DNA of 64,000 bases from an uncultured Castellaniella sp. (GTDB lineage Bacteria > Pseudomonadota > Gammaproteobacteria > Burkholderiales > Burkholderiaceae_B), in contig NZ_CALKHS010000010.1 of assembly GCF_937988725.1 (NCBI RefSeq), positions 434,001-498,000 on the forward strand, in the 5' to 3' direction. Positions 29,491 to 37,964 of the stretch are shown piece by piece (position 1 is the first letter of the stretch; every line of letters begins with the position of its first letter). Below the pieces are notes generated by a model that saw only the letters and a list, made by a program, of their open reading frames with translations, was not told where the DNA came from and made no database searches. Position numbers and translations under genes: made by a program.

Positions 29491-31474
29491 GGCGGGCCAA
29501 CTGCAGAGTGCGGGCTTCCTCCGCGCGCGCCACGTCCGAGGCCGGGACGTGGGTGTCGCGGTGGTAGTTGAAGGTATGGTGGATGGCGGCGGCGATCAGG
29601 GCCGCGAAGGACGCGATCGTCAGCGCCCACATGTGCCAGATCAGGGCGAAGCCGAGGATCGAGCTCAGCACGGCCAGCGTGAAGCCGGCGGCGGTGTTCT
29701 TCGGCATGTGGATGTCGACGAAGCCGCCTTCGGGCCGGCGGTAGCCCGCCTGCTTCATGTGCCACCAGGCGTCGCGCTCGTGGATGCGCGGCGTGAAGGC
29801 GAAGTTGTAGTCCGGCGGCGGCGACGAAGTGGACCATTCCAGCGTGCGGCCGTCCCAGGGGTCGCCCGTGCGGTCGCGCAGGGACTCGCGATCACGCCAG
29901 CTGACGTAGATCTGCACCAGGAAGAAGGCGATGCCCAGCGCGATCAGGAAGGCGCCGACCGCGGCGACCTGGAACCAGATCTGCAGCGAGGGATCCTCGA
30001 AATGGCTCAGGCGGCGGGTGACGCCCATCAGGCCCAGGATGTAGAGCGGCATGAAGGCGACCCAGAATCCCACGACCCAGCACCAGAACGAGCATTTGCC
30101 CCAGAACACGTTCAGGCGGAAGCCGAAGGCTTTCGGGAACCAGTAGTTGATCGCGGCGAACAGGCCGAACACCACCCCGCCGATGATGACGTTGTGGAAG
30201 TGCGCAATCAGGAACAGGCTGTTGTGCAGCACGAAGTCGGCCGGCGGCACGGCCAGCAGCACGCCCGTCATGCCGCCGATCACGAAGGTGATCATGAAGG
30301 CCACCGTCCACATCATGGGCAGCTCGAAGCGGATGCGGCCCCGGTACATGGTGAACAGCCAGTTGAAGATCTTCGCTCCCGTGGGGATCGAAATGATCAT
30401 CGTCGTGATGCCGAAGAAGGAATTCACGCTGGCGCCCGAGCCCATGGTGAAGAAGTGGTGCAGCCAGACCAGGTAGGACAGCACCGTGATCACGATGGTC
30501 GCGTACACCATGGAGGTATAGCCGAACAGGCGCTTGCCGCAGTACGTGGAGGTGATCTCGGAAAACACGCCGAACAGCGGCAGGATCAGGATGTAGACCT
30601 CCGGGTGGCCCCAGATCCAGATCAGATTTACGTACATCATCGGATTGCCGCCCAGGTCGTTGGTGAAGAACTGGGTGCCCAGGTAGCGGTCCATGCCCAG
30701 CAGCGCGAGCGTGGCGGTCAGCACCGGGAAGGTGATGATGATCAGGATGTTGGTGCACAGCGCGGTCCAGGTGAAGACCGGCATTTTCATGAGCTTCATG
30801 CCCGGCGCGCGCATCTTGATGATGGTGACCGCCAGATTGATCCCCGACAGCAGCGTCCCCACCCCGGCGACCTGCAAGGCCCAGATGTAGTAATCCACCC
30901 CCACGTCGGGACTGAAGTCCAGGCCCGAGAGCGGCGGATAGGCCAGCCAGCCGGTGCGGGCGAACTCACCCACGAACAGCGACATCATCACCAGGATGGC
31001 GCCGCCCGTGGTCATCCAGAAGCTGAAGTTGTTCAGGAACGGAAAGGCCACGTCGCGCGCGCCGATCTGCAGCGGCACGATGTAGTTCATCAGGCCGGTG
31101 ATGAAGGGCATGGCCACGAAGAAGATCATGATCACGCCGTGCGCGGTGAAGATCTGGTCGTAGTGGTGCGGCGGCAGATAGCCCAGCGCGTCGCCGAAGG
31201 ATACCGCCTGCTGCAGGCGCATCATGGCGGCGTCGGCGAAACCGCGCAGCAGCATCACCACGCCCAGCACCATGTACATGATGCCGATCTTCTTGTGGTC
31301 GATGCTGACGATCCAGTCGCGCCACAAGGGCCCCCAGAGGCGGTAGCGCGTCATCAGGGCCAGGACGGCCAGCCCGATCACGGCCACGCCGGCGAAGGTG
31401 GCCACCAGAATCGGCTCGTGGTAGGGAATGGCTTCCAGGCTGAGCCGGCCCAGGATCCAGGTTCGCAAATCCAT
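29483..31474 (-). CDS. cyoB: Cytochrome o ubiquinol oxidase subunit I
   Basis: Catalytic proton-pumping subunit with low-spin haem and the haem-CuB centre, 663 residues, the same size as E. coli CyoB. It contains the haem-ligand region FTAHGVIMIFF, the CuB motif WGHPEVYILILP with the His-Tyr pair, WLHHFF and the C-terminal haem region AHFHNVIIGG. The ATG at 31474 is chosen two bases after the cyoA stop; a longer frame to 31672 overlaps cyoA and was rejected. Confidence 0.97.
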   Translation of the reverse strand: MDLRTWILGRLSLEAIPYHEPILVATFAGVAVIGLAVLALMTRYRLWGPLWRDWIVSIDHKKIGIMYMVLGVVMLLRGFADAAMMRLQQAVSFGDALGYLPPHHYDQIFTAHGVIMIFFVAMPFITGLMNYIVPLQIGARDVAFPFLNNFSFWMTTGGAILVMMSLFVGEFARTGWLAYPPLSGLDFSPDVGVDYYIWALQVAGVGTLLSGINLAVTIIKMRAPGMKLMKMPVFTWTALCTNILIIITFPVLTATLALLGMDRYLGTQFFTNDLGGNPMMYVNLIWIWGHPEVYILILPLFGVFSEITSTYCGKRLFGYTSMVYATIVITVLSYLVWLHHFFTMGSGASVNSFFGITTMIISIPTGAKIFNWLFTMYRGRIRFELPMMWTVAFMITFVIGGMTGVLLAVPPADFVLHNSLFLIAHFHNVIIGGVVFGLFAAINYWFPKAFGFRLNVFWGKCSFWCWVVGFWVAFMPLYILGLMGVTRRLSHFEDPSLQIWFQVAAVGAFLIALGIAFFLVQIYVSWRDRESLRDRTGDPWDGRTLEWSTSSPPPDYNFAFTPRIHERDAWWHMKQAGYRRPEGGFVDIHMPKNTAAGFTLAVLSSILGFALIWHMWALTIASFAALIAAAIHHTFNYHRDTHVPASDVARAEEARTLQLARHV

Positions 31475-31476
31475 CG

Positions 31477-32385
31477 TTACTTCTCCATAGGCTGCATGAG
31501 ATCGCTCATGCAGGTCGAGCCGGGCCGCACGCAGCGATTCAGGATCAGGCGGTACAAGTCGGGATCGACGGTCGCCCAGCGGCGCACCGGGTCGTTCTCG
31601 CTGGGCCGCTCGAGATCCAGGTAGCCCGCGCGGTCCAGCACGCCGCCGGCGGCGCGGTTCTTTTCCACCCACGCGTCAAAGCCGGCCTGGTCCAGGCCGT
31701 GGAAGCGGAAATGCATGCCGGAAAAGCCGGCGCCGCTGTAGTTCGCGGACATGCCCTCGTATTCCCCGGGGGCGTTGATCACCGCGTGCAGCATGGTCTG
31801 CATGCCCGGCATGGCGTAGATCTGGCCGGCCAGGGCGGGGATGAAGAAGGAATTCATCACCGAGGAAGCCGTGATCTTGAAGCGGATCGGCCGGTCCACC
31901 GGCGCGGCCAGCTCGTTGACGGTGGCGAAGCCGTATTCCGGATAGATGAACAGCCACTTCCAGTCCAGCGCCACGACCTCGACGGTCAGCGGCTCGACGT
32001 AGGCGGCCAGGGGCTTGTCCGCCGAGATTCTGCTTAGCGGGCGGTAGGGATCGAGCAGGTGGGTGCTGACCCAGGTGACGCTGCCCAGTGCGATGATGAT
32101 CAGCAGCGGCACCGACCAGATCACCAGCTCCAGGCGGGTGGAGTGGTCCCAATCGGCGTCATAGCGCGCCTTGCGGTTGCCCGCCCGGTAGCGCCAGGCG
32201 AACAGGATCGTGGCGACGATCACCGGCAGGATGACGATCAGCATCAGGCCGGTCGCCGTATAGATCAGGTTGCGCTGCTGCAGCGCCACGTCGCCCGAGG
32301 GGTTCAGCAGCACGGCGTCGCAGCCGCCCAGCAGCAGGGCCGAGCCGGCGCCCAGCAGTATTTTCAGAATCTTGTCGTGCCTCAT
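31477..32385 (-). CDS. cyoA: Cytochrome o ubiquinol oxidase subunit II
   Basis: Lipoprotein subunit of 302 residues with lipobox LGGC (Cys22), two membrane helices (about 43-65 and 86-108) and a periplasmic cupredoxin domain. The CuA cysteine ligands are absent: the segment runs YSGAGFSGMHFRF where cytochrome c oxidases have the Cys pair. This marks a quinol oxidase. First gene of cyoABCD-SURF1-regBA; cyoE (haem O synthase) is not in this window. Confidence 0.96.
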   Translation of the reverse strand: MRHDKILKILLGAGSALLLGGCDAVLLNPSGDVALQQRNLIYTATGLMLIVILPVIVATILFAWRYRAGNRKARYDADWDHSTRLELVIWSVPLLIIIALGSVTWVSTHLLDPYRPLSRISADKPLAAYVEPLTVEVVALDWKWLFIYPEYGFATVNELAAPVDRPIRFKITASSVMNSFFIPALAGQIYAMPGMQTMLHAVINAPGEYEGMSANYSGAGFSGMHFRFHGLDQAGFDAWVEKNRAAGGVLDRAGYLDLERPSENDPVRRWATVDPDLYRLILNRCVRPGSTCMSDLMQPMEK

Positions 32386-32428
32386 TGCCTTGTGTGCCGA
32401 TTCCAGGTGTATTCAAGCGAAGGCCCTT

Positions 32429-32457
32429 ACTATAGGTTTGAAATGTCGAGGTGAAAA
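32429..32457 (-). promoter_or_regulatory. Probable cyo operon promoter
   Basis: On the minus strand, TTTTCA (32457-32452, 4/6) is separated by 17 bp from TATAGT (32434-32429, 5/6), about 44 nt before the cyoA start. No convincing FNR or ArcA half-site pair was seen around it. Confidence 0.55.
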
Positions 32458-32597
32458 TTGGACATTTTGACTCATGCCCCTTCCCGCCACAGGGTTACTT
32501 CGGGTAATGTCCAATGGCGAATCCCCCGCCCCGCATGGGATTCTATGAGCGGGGCCGCGTGCGCGCGGCGGCCCGCATCGCAGATCAGGAGGACCCG

Positions 32598-33947
32598 ATG
32601 ACCGCACATATCCTCAATACCCGCTTGCCCGGACCGCGCGCCCGGGAAGACGACCAGGCCAGAGCCGCCCGTCATGCCGAGGGCCATCCGTCCGTATCCC
32701 CGGGCGACATCGCCGTCGGCGTGATCATCGGCCGCACGTCGGAATATTTCGACTTCTTCACCTACGGGATCGCGTCGGTGATCGTGTTCCCCCAGGTGTT
32801 CTTTCCCTTCGCGGATCCCCTCACCGGCACGCTGTACGCCTTCGCCGTCTTCGCCCTGGCCTTTGTCGCCCGGCCCTTTGGCACGACGCTCTTCATGCAC
32901 GTGCAGAAGCACTGGGGCCGGGGGGTGAAACTGACGGCGGCGCTGTTCCTGCTGGGCACGGCCACGGCAGGCATCGCCTTTCTGCCCGCGCACGAGACCC
33001 TGGGCGCGTACGCCATCGTCCTGCTGACGTTCTTTCGCTGCCTGCAGGGCGTCGCGTGGGGCGGCTCCTGGGATGGCCTGCCCTCGCTGCTGGCCCTGAA
33101 CGCGCCGGCCCGCCAGCGCGGCTGGTACGCCATGCTCGGGCAACTGTCGGCGCCCATCGGTTTCCTGGTGGCCGGCGGCATGTTCCTGTACCTGTACACC
33201 CGTCTGGAACCTGCTGACTTCACCGGCTGGGGCTGGCGGTTTCCCTTCTTCGTGGCCTTCGCCATCAACGTCGTGGGCCTGTTCGCCCGCCTGCGGCTGG
33301 TGATGGACAACGACTTCTCGAACCTGCTGGAGGAACGCGAACTGCGCCCGATCGGCACACGGGAGATGGTCCGCACCCAGGGACGCCACATCGTCACCGG
33401 CGCCTTCGCCTCGCTGGCCAGCTACGCCCTGTTCCACCTGGTCACGCTGTTTCCCTTGTCCTGGCTGGTGCTGCAGCACCAGAGGACCGTATCCCAGGTG
33501 CTGGCGATCGAACTCGCAGGCGCCGCGGTCGCCCTGGGGGCCATGCTGTATTCCGGGCACCTGGCCAATCGCATCGGCCGGCGCCATACGCTGGGACTGG
33601 TCGCCGCGCTGATCGGCGTCTTCGCCCTCGCCTCGCCCTGGCTGCTGGGCGGCGGCGCGGCCAGTCAGGACGCCTTCATCCTGATCGGCTTCGCCCTGCT
33701 GGGCCTGTCCTATGGCCAATCCTCGGGCACGGCCACGGCCAACTTCCGGCCGGCCTACCGCTACACGGGCGCCGCCCTGTCCGCCGATCTGGCCTGGCTG
33801 GTGGGCGCGGCCTTCGCGCCGCTGGTCGCGCTGGGCGTCTCGGACCGCTACGGCCTGGGCGGGATCAGCCTGTACCTGTTGTCGGGCGCTGCCTGCACAC
33901 TGGCAGCCCTGGCCGCCAACCGCTCGGCCCGCCGCGCCGCCGCCTGA
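32598..33947 (+). CDS. MFS transporter, metabolite:H+ symporter type
   Basis: Inner-membrane secondary transporter of 449 residues with about twelve helices. The first helix region IGRTSEYFDFFTYGIASVIV and the loop RPFGTTLFMHVQKHWGR resemble the KgtP/ShiA branch, and the second-half loop is ANRIGRRHTL. The ATG at 32598 is preceded by a perfect AGGAGG; the open frame to 32514 has no such site. It is divergent from cyoA. Substrate unknown. Confidence 0.85.
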   Translation: MTAHILNTRLPGPRAREDDQARAARHAEGHPSVSPGDIAVGVIIGRTSEYFDFFTYGIASVIVFPQVFFPFADPLTGTLYAFAVFALAFVARPFGTTLFMHVQKHWGRGVKLTAALFLLGTATAGIAFLPAHETLGAYAIVLLTFFRCLQGVAWGGSWDGLPSLLALNAPARQRGWYAMLGQLSAPIGFLVAGGMFLYLYTRLEPADFTGWGWRFPFFVAFAINVVGLFARLRLVMDNDFSNLLEERELRPIGTREMVRTQGRHIVTGAFASLASYALFHLVTLFPLSWLVLQHQRTVSQVLAIELAGAAVALGAMLYSGHLANRIGRRHTLGLVAALIGVFALASPWLLGGGAASQDAFILIGFALLGLSYGQSSGTATANFRPAYRYTGAALSADLAWLVGAAFAPLVALGVSDRYGLGGISLYLLSGAACTLAALAANRSARRAAA

Positions 33948-33953
33948 CGCCAG

Positions 33954-33995
33954 CCCGCGTTCCCGCGCGGCGACCTCCCCGGGACGCCACGCGGG
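33954..33995. terminator. GC-rich stem between convergent MFS and trpF genes
   Basis: CCCGCGT (33954-33960) pairs with ACGCGGG (33989-33995), with a further GGCG/CGCC pair inside, filling most of the 65-nt gap between two convergent stops. No T tract is visible. Confidence 0.35.
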
Positions 33996-34012
33996 ACGGG
34001 CGATTCAGGGAC

Positions 34013-34684
34013 TCAGGCCGCCGTCCGTGCGGCGTCGGCGGCGCGCACCGCGCGCATGAATGCCTGGATGCGGGCCGGATCCTTGATCCCGGGCGCCGAC
34101 TCCACTCCGCTGCTGACATCGACGGCGAACGGCGCCAGAGCGGCGATCTGCCCTCCCACCGTCTCCGCCTTCATGCCGCCCGACAGAATCAGGGCCGGCG
34201 CCCCGGCGCCGCGCGGTACCTCGGCCAGCAACGCGGTATCGAAACCGCTGCCGCTGCCGCCGTAGCCGGCGCTGTAGCTGTCGAACAGCCAGCCGGCCGC
34301 CTGGCCGTGGGCCGAGCAGGCGCGGGCCAGCGCCGCCGCCGTGTCCAGCCCCGGAGCCCCGACCCGGAAGGCTTTCATGTGGCGCGCGCCGAAGGCGGCG
34401 CAGAAATCGGGGGATTCCTCGCCGTGGAATTGCAGCAGGTCCGGGCGCACGACTTCGATCACCTGGCGCACGGCCTGGGCATCGGGATTGACGAACAGGG
34501 CCGTGACGCCGACGAAGGCCGGCACCCGCGCGCGCAAGGCGGCGGCCTGATCCAGTGTCAGGCAGCGGCGACTGGGCGGGTAGAAGACCAGGCCGATGGC
34601 GTCGGCGCCAGCGGCCACGGCGGCGTCCAGATCCTGCGTCCGGGTCAGGCCGCAGATCTTCACGCGCGTGCGGTCGGAAATCAT
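34013..34684 (-). CDS. trpF: Phosphoribosylanthranilate isomerase
   Basis: Third step of tryptophan synthesis from anthranilate, a cytosolic TIM barrel of 223 residues. Motifs are VKICGLTRTQDLDAA (catalytic Cys), GLVFYPPSRRCL, LLQFHGEESPDF, the catalytic Asp in WLFDSYSAGYGGSG, LILSGGMK and VDVSSGVESAPGIKD. The start shares one base with the TRAP permease stop. Instead of trpB and trpA, its usual downstream partners, a convergent MFS gene follows. Confidence 0.96.
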   Translation of the reverse strand: MISDRTRVKICGLTRTQDLDAAVAAGADAIGLVFYPPSRRCLTLDQAAALRARVPAFVGVTALFVNPDAQAVRQVIEVVRPDLLQFHGEESPDFCAAFGARHMKAFRVGAPGLDTAAALARACSAHGQAAGWLFDSYSAGYGGSGSGFDTALLAEVPRGAGAPALILSGGMKAETVGGQIAALAPFAVDVSSGVESAPGIKDPARIQAFMRAVRAADAARTAA

Positions 34685-36348
34685 CACTGGAAGCCTCCGC
34701 CCGCGTCGCCGCCATAGGTATCCTGGCCATAGGCGCTGTCCTGGCCGAAGGTCACGGAAGCCGGATTGACCGTCGGCGCAGTGCTCTTGTAGTGCGTGAC
34801 CATGCCCGGGAAGCTGAGCACCGCGATGACCATCAGAATCTGGATGACGATGAACGGGATCGAGCCCCAATAGATCTGTGCGGTCGTGACCTTGCGAATC
34901 AGCTTGCCGGTCACCCGGTCGCGGTAGTCTTCCTTCGGAGCGACGGAACGCAGATAGAACAGCGCGAAGCCGAACGGCGGATGCACGAAGGAGGTCTGCA
35001 TGTTGACGGCCAGCAGCACCCCGAACCAGATCAGGTCGATGCCCATCTTGTCGGCCACCGGCCCCAGCAGCGGCACGATGATGAAGGCCAGCTCGAAGAA
35101 GTCCAGGAAGAACGCCAGGAAGAACGTCATCAGGCTGACCACGATCAGGAAACCCAGTTCCCCGCCCGGCACGTGCAGCAGCAGCTGTTCGACCCAGATG
35201 TCGCCATTGATGCCTCGGAAACTGAGGCTGAAGATCGTCGAACCCACCAGGATGAAAATGACGAAGCACGTGAGCCGGGCGGTGCTTTCCATGGCCTGGC
35301 GCAGTTGCGCGATGGAGAACCGCCGACGCGACACGGCCATGATCAGCGCCCCGACGGCCCCCATGGCGCCGCCTTCGGTGGGTGTGGCCACCCCGATGAA
35401 GATCGTGCCCAGCACTAGGAAGATCAGGGCCAGCGGCGGGATCATGACGAACACGACCTGCTCCGCCAGCGGCGAAAGCCAGCCCAGGCGCAGCAGCTTG
35501 TTGCCCAGGGCCATCGCCAGCGCGGCCGCCCCCCAGATCAGCAGGATGATGACGACCCGCTCGTCCACCGGGATGTCCGTATGGGAGCGGAAATAGTACT
35601 GAGACCCCCAATGCGCGATGGCGGCGGCGATCGCCGTCAGGACCAGCAGGGAGCGCAGACCCCGCCGGCCGCGCGCGTCGACCTCGCCCCGGGCTTCCGG
35701 CGGCAGCGCCGGCGCCTGGTCGGGCCGGATGAACGCCACGATGAAGACGTAGGCCATGTAGGCGCCCGCCAGCAGCAGGCCGGGCAGCATGGCGCCCCGG
35801 TACATGTCGCCGATCGAGCGGCCCAACTGGTCGGCCAGCACGATCAGCACCAGCGACGGCGGAATGATCTGCGACAAGGTGCCGGAAGCGGCAATCACGC
35901 CCGCGGCCAGGCGGCGGTCATAGCCATAGCGCAGCATGATGGGCAGGGAGATCAGCCCCATGGAAATCACCGAGGCCGAGACCACCCCCGTGGTCGCCGC
36001 CAGCAGCGCGCCGACGAACACCACGGCGATCGCCAGGCCGCCGCGCAGCGGGCCGAACAGCCGGCCCACGGTGTCCAGCAGGTCTTCGGCCATGCCGGAG
36101 CGTTCCAGGATCAGGCCCATGAAAGTGAAGAACGGCACGGCCAGCAGGGAATCGTTGCCCACGATGCCGAAGATCCGCTGAGGCAGCGCCTGGAACAGCA
36201 GCGGGCTCATCAGGTTCAGGTCGATGGCCACCAGTCCGTAGACCACCCCGGTGGCCGCCAGGGAGAAGGCCACCGGAAAGCCGAGCAGCAGGAACACGAT
36301 CAGGTTGAAAAACATGATCGGGGCGAGATTCGCGACTAGAAACTCCAT
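34684..36348 (-). CDS. TRAP transporter large permease (DctM-type)
   Basis: Inner-membrane ion-coupled importer subunit of 554 residues, longer than the roughly 430 of classical DctM because of an insertion of about 100 residues after position 220 carrying extra helices. Typical segments are LLAVPFFTFMGLILERSGMA, GVVSASVISMGLISLP, ASGTLSQIIPPSLVLIVLAD and the second repeat FLDFFELAFIIVPLLGPV. The long form is known in TRAP systems for mannitol or aromatic-acid type substrates. No binding protein gene (dctP) is adjacent. It is coupled to trpF. Confidence 0.9.
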   Translation of the reverse strand: MEFLVANLAPIMFFNLIVFLLLGFPVAFSLAATGVVYGLVAIDLNLMSPLLFQALPQRIFGIVGNDSLLAVPFFTFMGLILERSGMAEDLLDTVGRLFGPLRGGLAIAVVFVGALLAATTGVVSASVISMGLISLPIMLRYGYDRRLAAGVIAASGTLSQIIPPSLVLIVLADQLGRSIGDMYRGAMLPGLLLAGAYMAYVFIVAFIRPDQAPALPPEARGEVDARGRRGLRSLLVLTAIAAAIAHWGSQYYFRSHTDIPVDERVVIILLIWGAAALAMALGNKLLRLGWLSPLAEQVVFVMIPPLALIFLVLGTIFIGVATPTEGGAMGAVGALIMAVSRRRFSIAQLRQAMESTARLTCFVIFILVGSTIFSLSFRGINGDIWVEQLLLHVPGGELGFLIVVSLMTFFLAFFLDFFELAFIIVPLLGPVADKMGIDLIWFGVLLAVNMQTSFVHPPFGFALFYLRSVAPKEDYRDRVTGKLIRKVTTAQIYWGSIPFIVIQILMVIAVLSFPGMVTHYKSTAPTVNPASVTFGQDSAYGQDTYGGDAGGGFQ

Positions 36349-36350
36349 GA

Positions 36351-36965
36351 TCAGCGTCCCTGTGCCGATTCGATTGACTGGCTGGCCCGCTGCTGGGCCA
36401 GGATATCTTCGACGAGGGCCTCCTCGTCGCTCTTGCCGTCGGAGACCCGCATGGGGTTGGCGCACCGTCCCCGCAGGAACCCGATGCATTTGACCAGGTG
36501 CGACAGGCCGGCCAGGATCAGGAGGCCGAAGCCCACCGGAATCAGCAGCTTGGCCGGCCAGCGGATCAGGCCTTCCGTGTTCGAGGACAATTCATGCGTG
36601 ATGTAGGATTCCCAGAAAAAGGGAATCGACAGGCCCAGCACGAGGCAGGCGGCGGGCAGCAGGAAAAACACCACGCCGAAGATCTCGATGCCGACCTGGG
36701 CGCGCTCGGACAGCTTCTGCGACAGCACGTCCACCCGGACGTGCTCGTTGCGCAGGAAGGTATAGCCGGCCGCCAGCAGGAAGATCGCGCCAAACAGATA
36801 CCATTGCAGTTCCAGCCAGGCATTGGAACTGAGGTTGAACAGCTTGCGCATCACGGCGTTGCCCGCGCTGATCACCGCCACGATCAGGACCAGCCAGGTC
36901 ACCGCGCGGCCCACCCAGGCGTTCAGGGCGTCTATCCACCCTGCCAGTTTCAGAAGAATTCTCAT
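36351..36965 (-). CDS. TRAP transporter small permease (DctQ-type)
   Basis: Four-helix membrane subunit of 204 residues, two bases before the DctM-type start. It has the family pattern of an N-terminal helix (VTWLVLIVAVISAGNAVMRK), WLELQWYLFGAIFLLAAGYT, then LRNEHVRVDVLSQKLSERA, and two further helices. A polar C-terminal tail of about 45 residues follows. The start at 36965 (MRILLKLAG) has no strong ribosome site. 171 nt upstream to truA hold no gene. Confidence 0.88.
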   Translation of the reverse strand: MRILLKLAGWIDALNAWVGRAVTWLVLIVAVISAGNAVMRKLFNLSSNAWLELQWYLFGAIFLLAAGYTFLRNEHVRVDVLSQKLSERAQVGIEIFGVVFFLLPAACLVLGLSIPFFWESYITHELSSNTEGLIRWPAKLLIPVGFGLLILAGLSHLVKCIGFLRGRCANPMRVSDGKSDEEALVEDILAQQRASQSIESAQGR

Positions 36966-37136
36966 CGCTCGCCCACAGAACACAAAACCACCCGGTCGCC
37001 CGGCGGCGGAATATTCATGCCAGGCCGGCCCGACGACGGCATCCGGGGCCTAGCATACATTGCAAAACGTACAATTCTATCCGATGCGAGGGACCGTTCA
37101 CCATGGGAAAGACCCGGAAAGGGCGACATGCGGACA

Positions 37137-37958
37137 TCAAGGGCGCGGGATCGGCAGCAAGGCCCCCAGATGATGCAGCAAGGCATCGGCGGGCGGCCGG
37201 ATGGGCAGCTGCGGCGCCTGCGGATACGCCACGTGCGCCAAGTACAGGCCATCGGGCATGAAGGTCGGCGCGGCCAGCCGGCGGTCCCTTGCCGCCAGCA
37301 GATCGCGCGCCCAGGCGGGCGGACGGCGGCCCCGGCCGATCATCAGCAAGGTGCCCATGAGATTGCGCACCATGTGATGCAGAAACGCATTGGCGCGGAA
37401 CTCGAAAATCAGGAAATCGCCCTGGCGCGCGATGTCCAGGGCCTGCAGGGTGCGCACCGGGCTGGCGGCCTGGCATTCCGCGGACCGGAAGGCGCTGAAA
37501 TCGTGTTCGCCCAGCAGCATCCCGGCGGCTTCCCGCATGGCCCGGTCGTCCAGGCGGTCATGCACCCAGCCGACGCGGCCGTGCAGGATGGGGGAGCGCA
37601 CCGGCGCGCTGCGCAGGACGTAGAAATAAGTGCGGACCCGGGCATCGAAACGGGCATGGAAGTCCGCCGCGACGGGCTGCGCCCATTGCACCGACACGCT
37701 GGCTGGCAAGTGCGCATTCAGCCCGCGCACCCAGGACTCGTCGCGCCGCACCGCATCGGTATCCAGATGCACGACCTGCTGCAGGGCATGCACGCCCGCA
37801 TCCGTGCGTCCGGCGCAGATGGTGGCGACCGAGGGCGCGGCCAGGAACGAGGACAAGGCGGCTTCCAGCGCATCCTGCACCGTGCGCCCACCGGGCTGGG
37901 TCTGCCAGCCGTGCCAGCCCGAGCCGTCGTAGCTGAGCCCGAGAGCGATGCGAGACAC
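37137..37958 (-). CDS. truA: tRNA pseudouridine synthase A
   Basis: Isomerises uridine 38-40 in tRNA anticodon arms. Complete at 273 residues, with the catalytic Asp53 in CAGRTDAGVHALQQV, the KRTYFYVL-like VRTYFYVLRSAP, and FLHHMVRNLMGTL near the C-terminal domain. It lies six bases after fimV in the conserved leuB-asd-fimV-truA order. Confidence 0.96.
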   Translation of the reverse strand: MSRIALGLSYDGSGWHGWQTQPGGRTVQDALEAALSSFLAAPSVATICAGRTDAGVHALQQVVHLDTDAVRRDESWVRGLNAHLPASVSVQWAQPVAADFHARFDARVRTYFYVLRSAPVRSPILHGRVGWVHDRLDDRAMREAAGMLLGEHDFSAFRSAECQAASPVRTLQALDIARQGDFLIFEFRANAFLHHMVRNLMGTLLMIGRGRRPPAWARDLLAARDRRLAAPTFMPDGLYLAHVAYPQAPQLPIRPPADALLHHLGALLPIPRP

Positions 37959-37964
37959 CGGCCC

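Noticed and set aside
32386..32597. FNR/ArcA site in the cyo-MFS intergenic region
   Set aside because: No TTGAT-N4-ATCAA-like pair could be found; only a sigma-70-like promoter is supportable.
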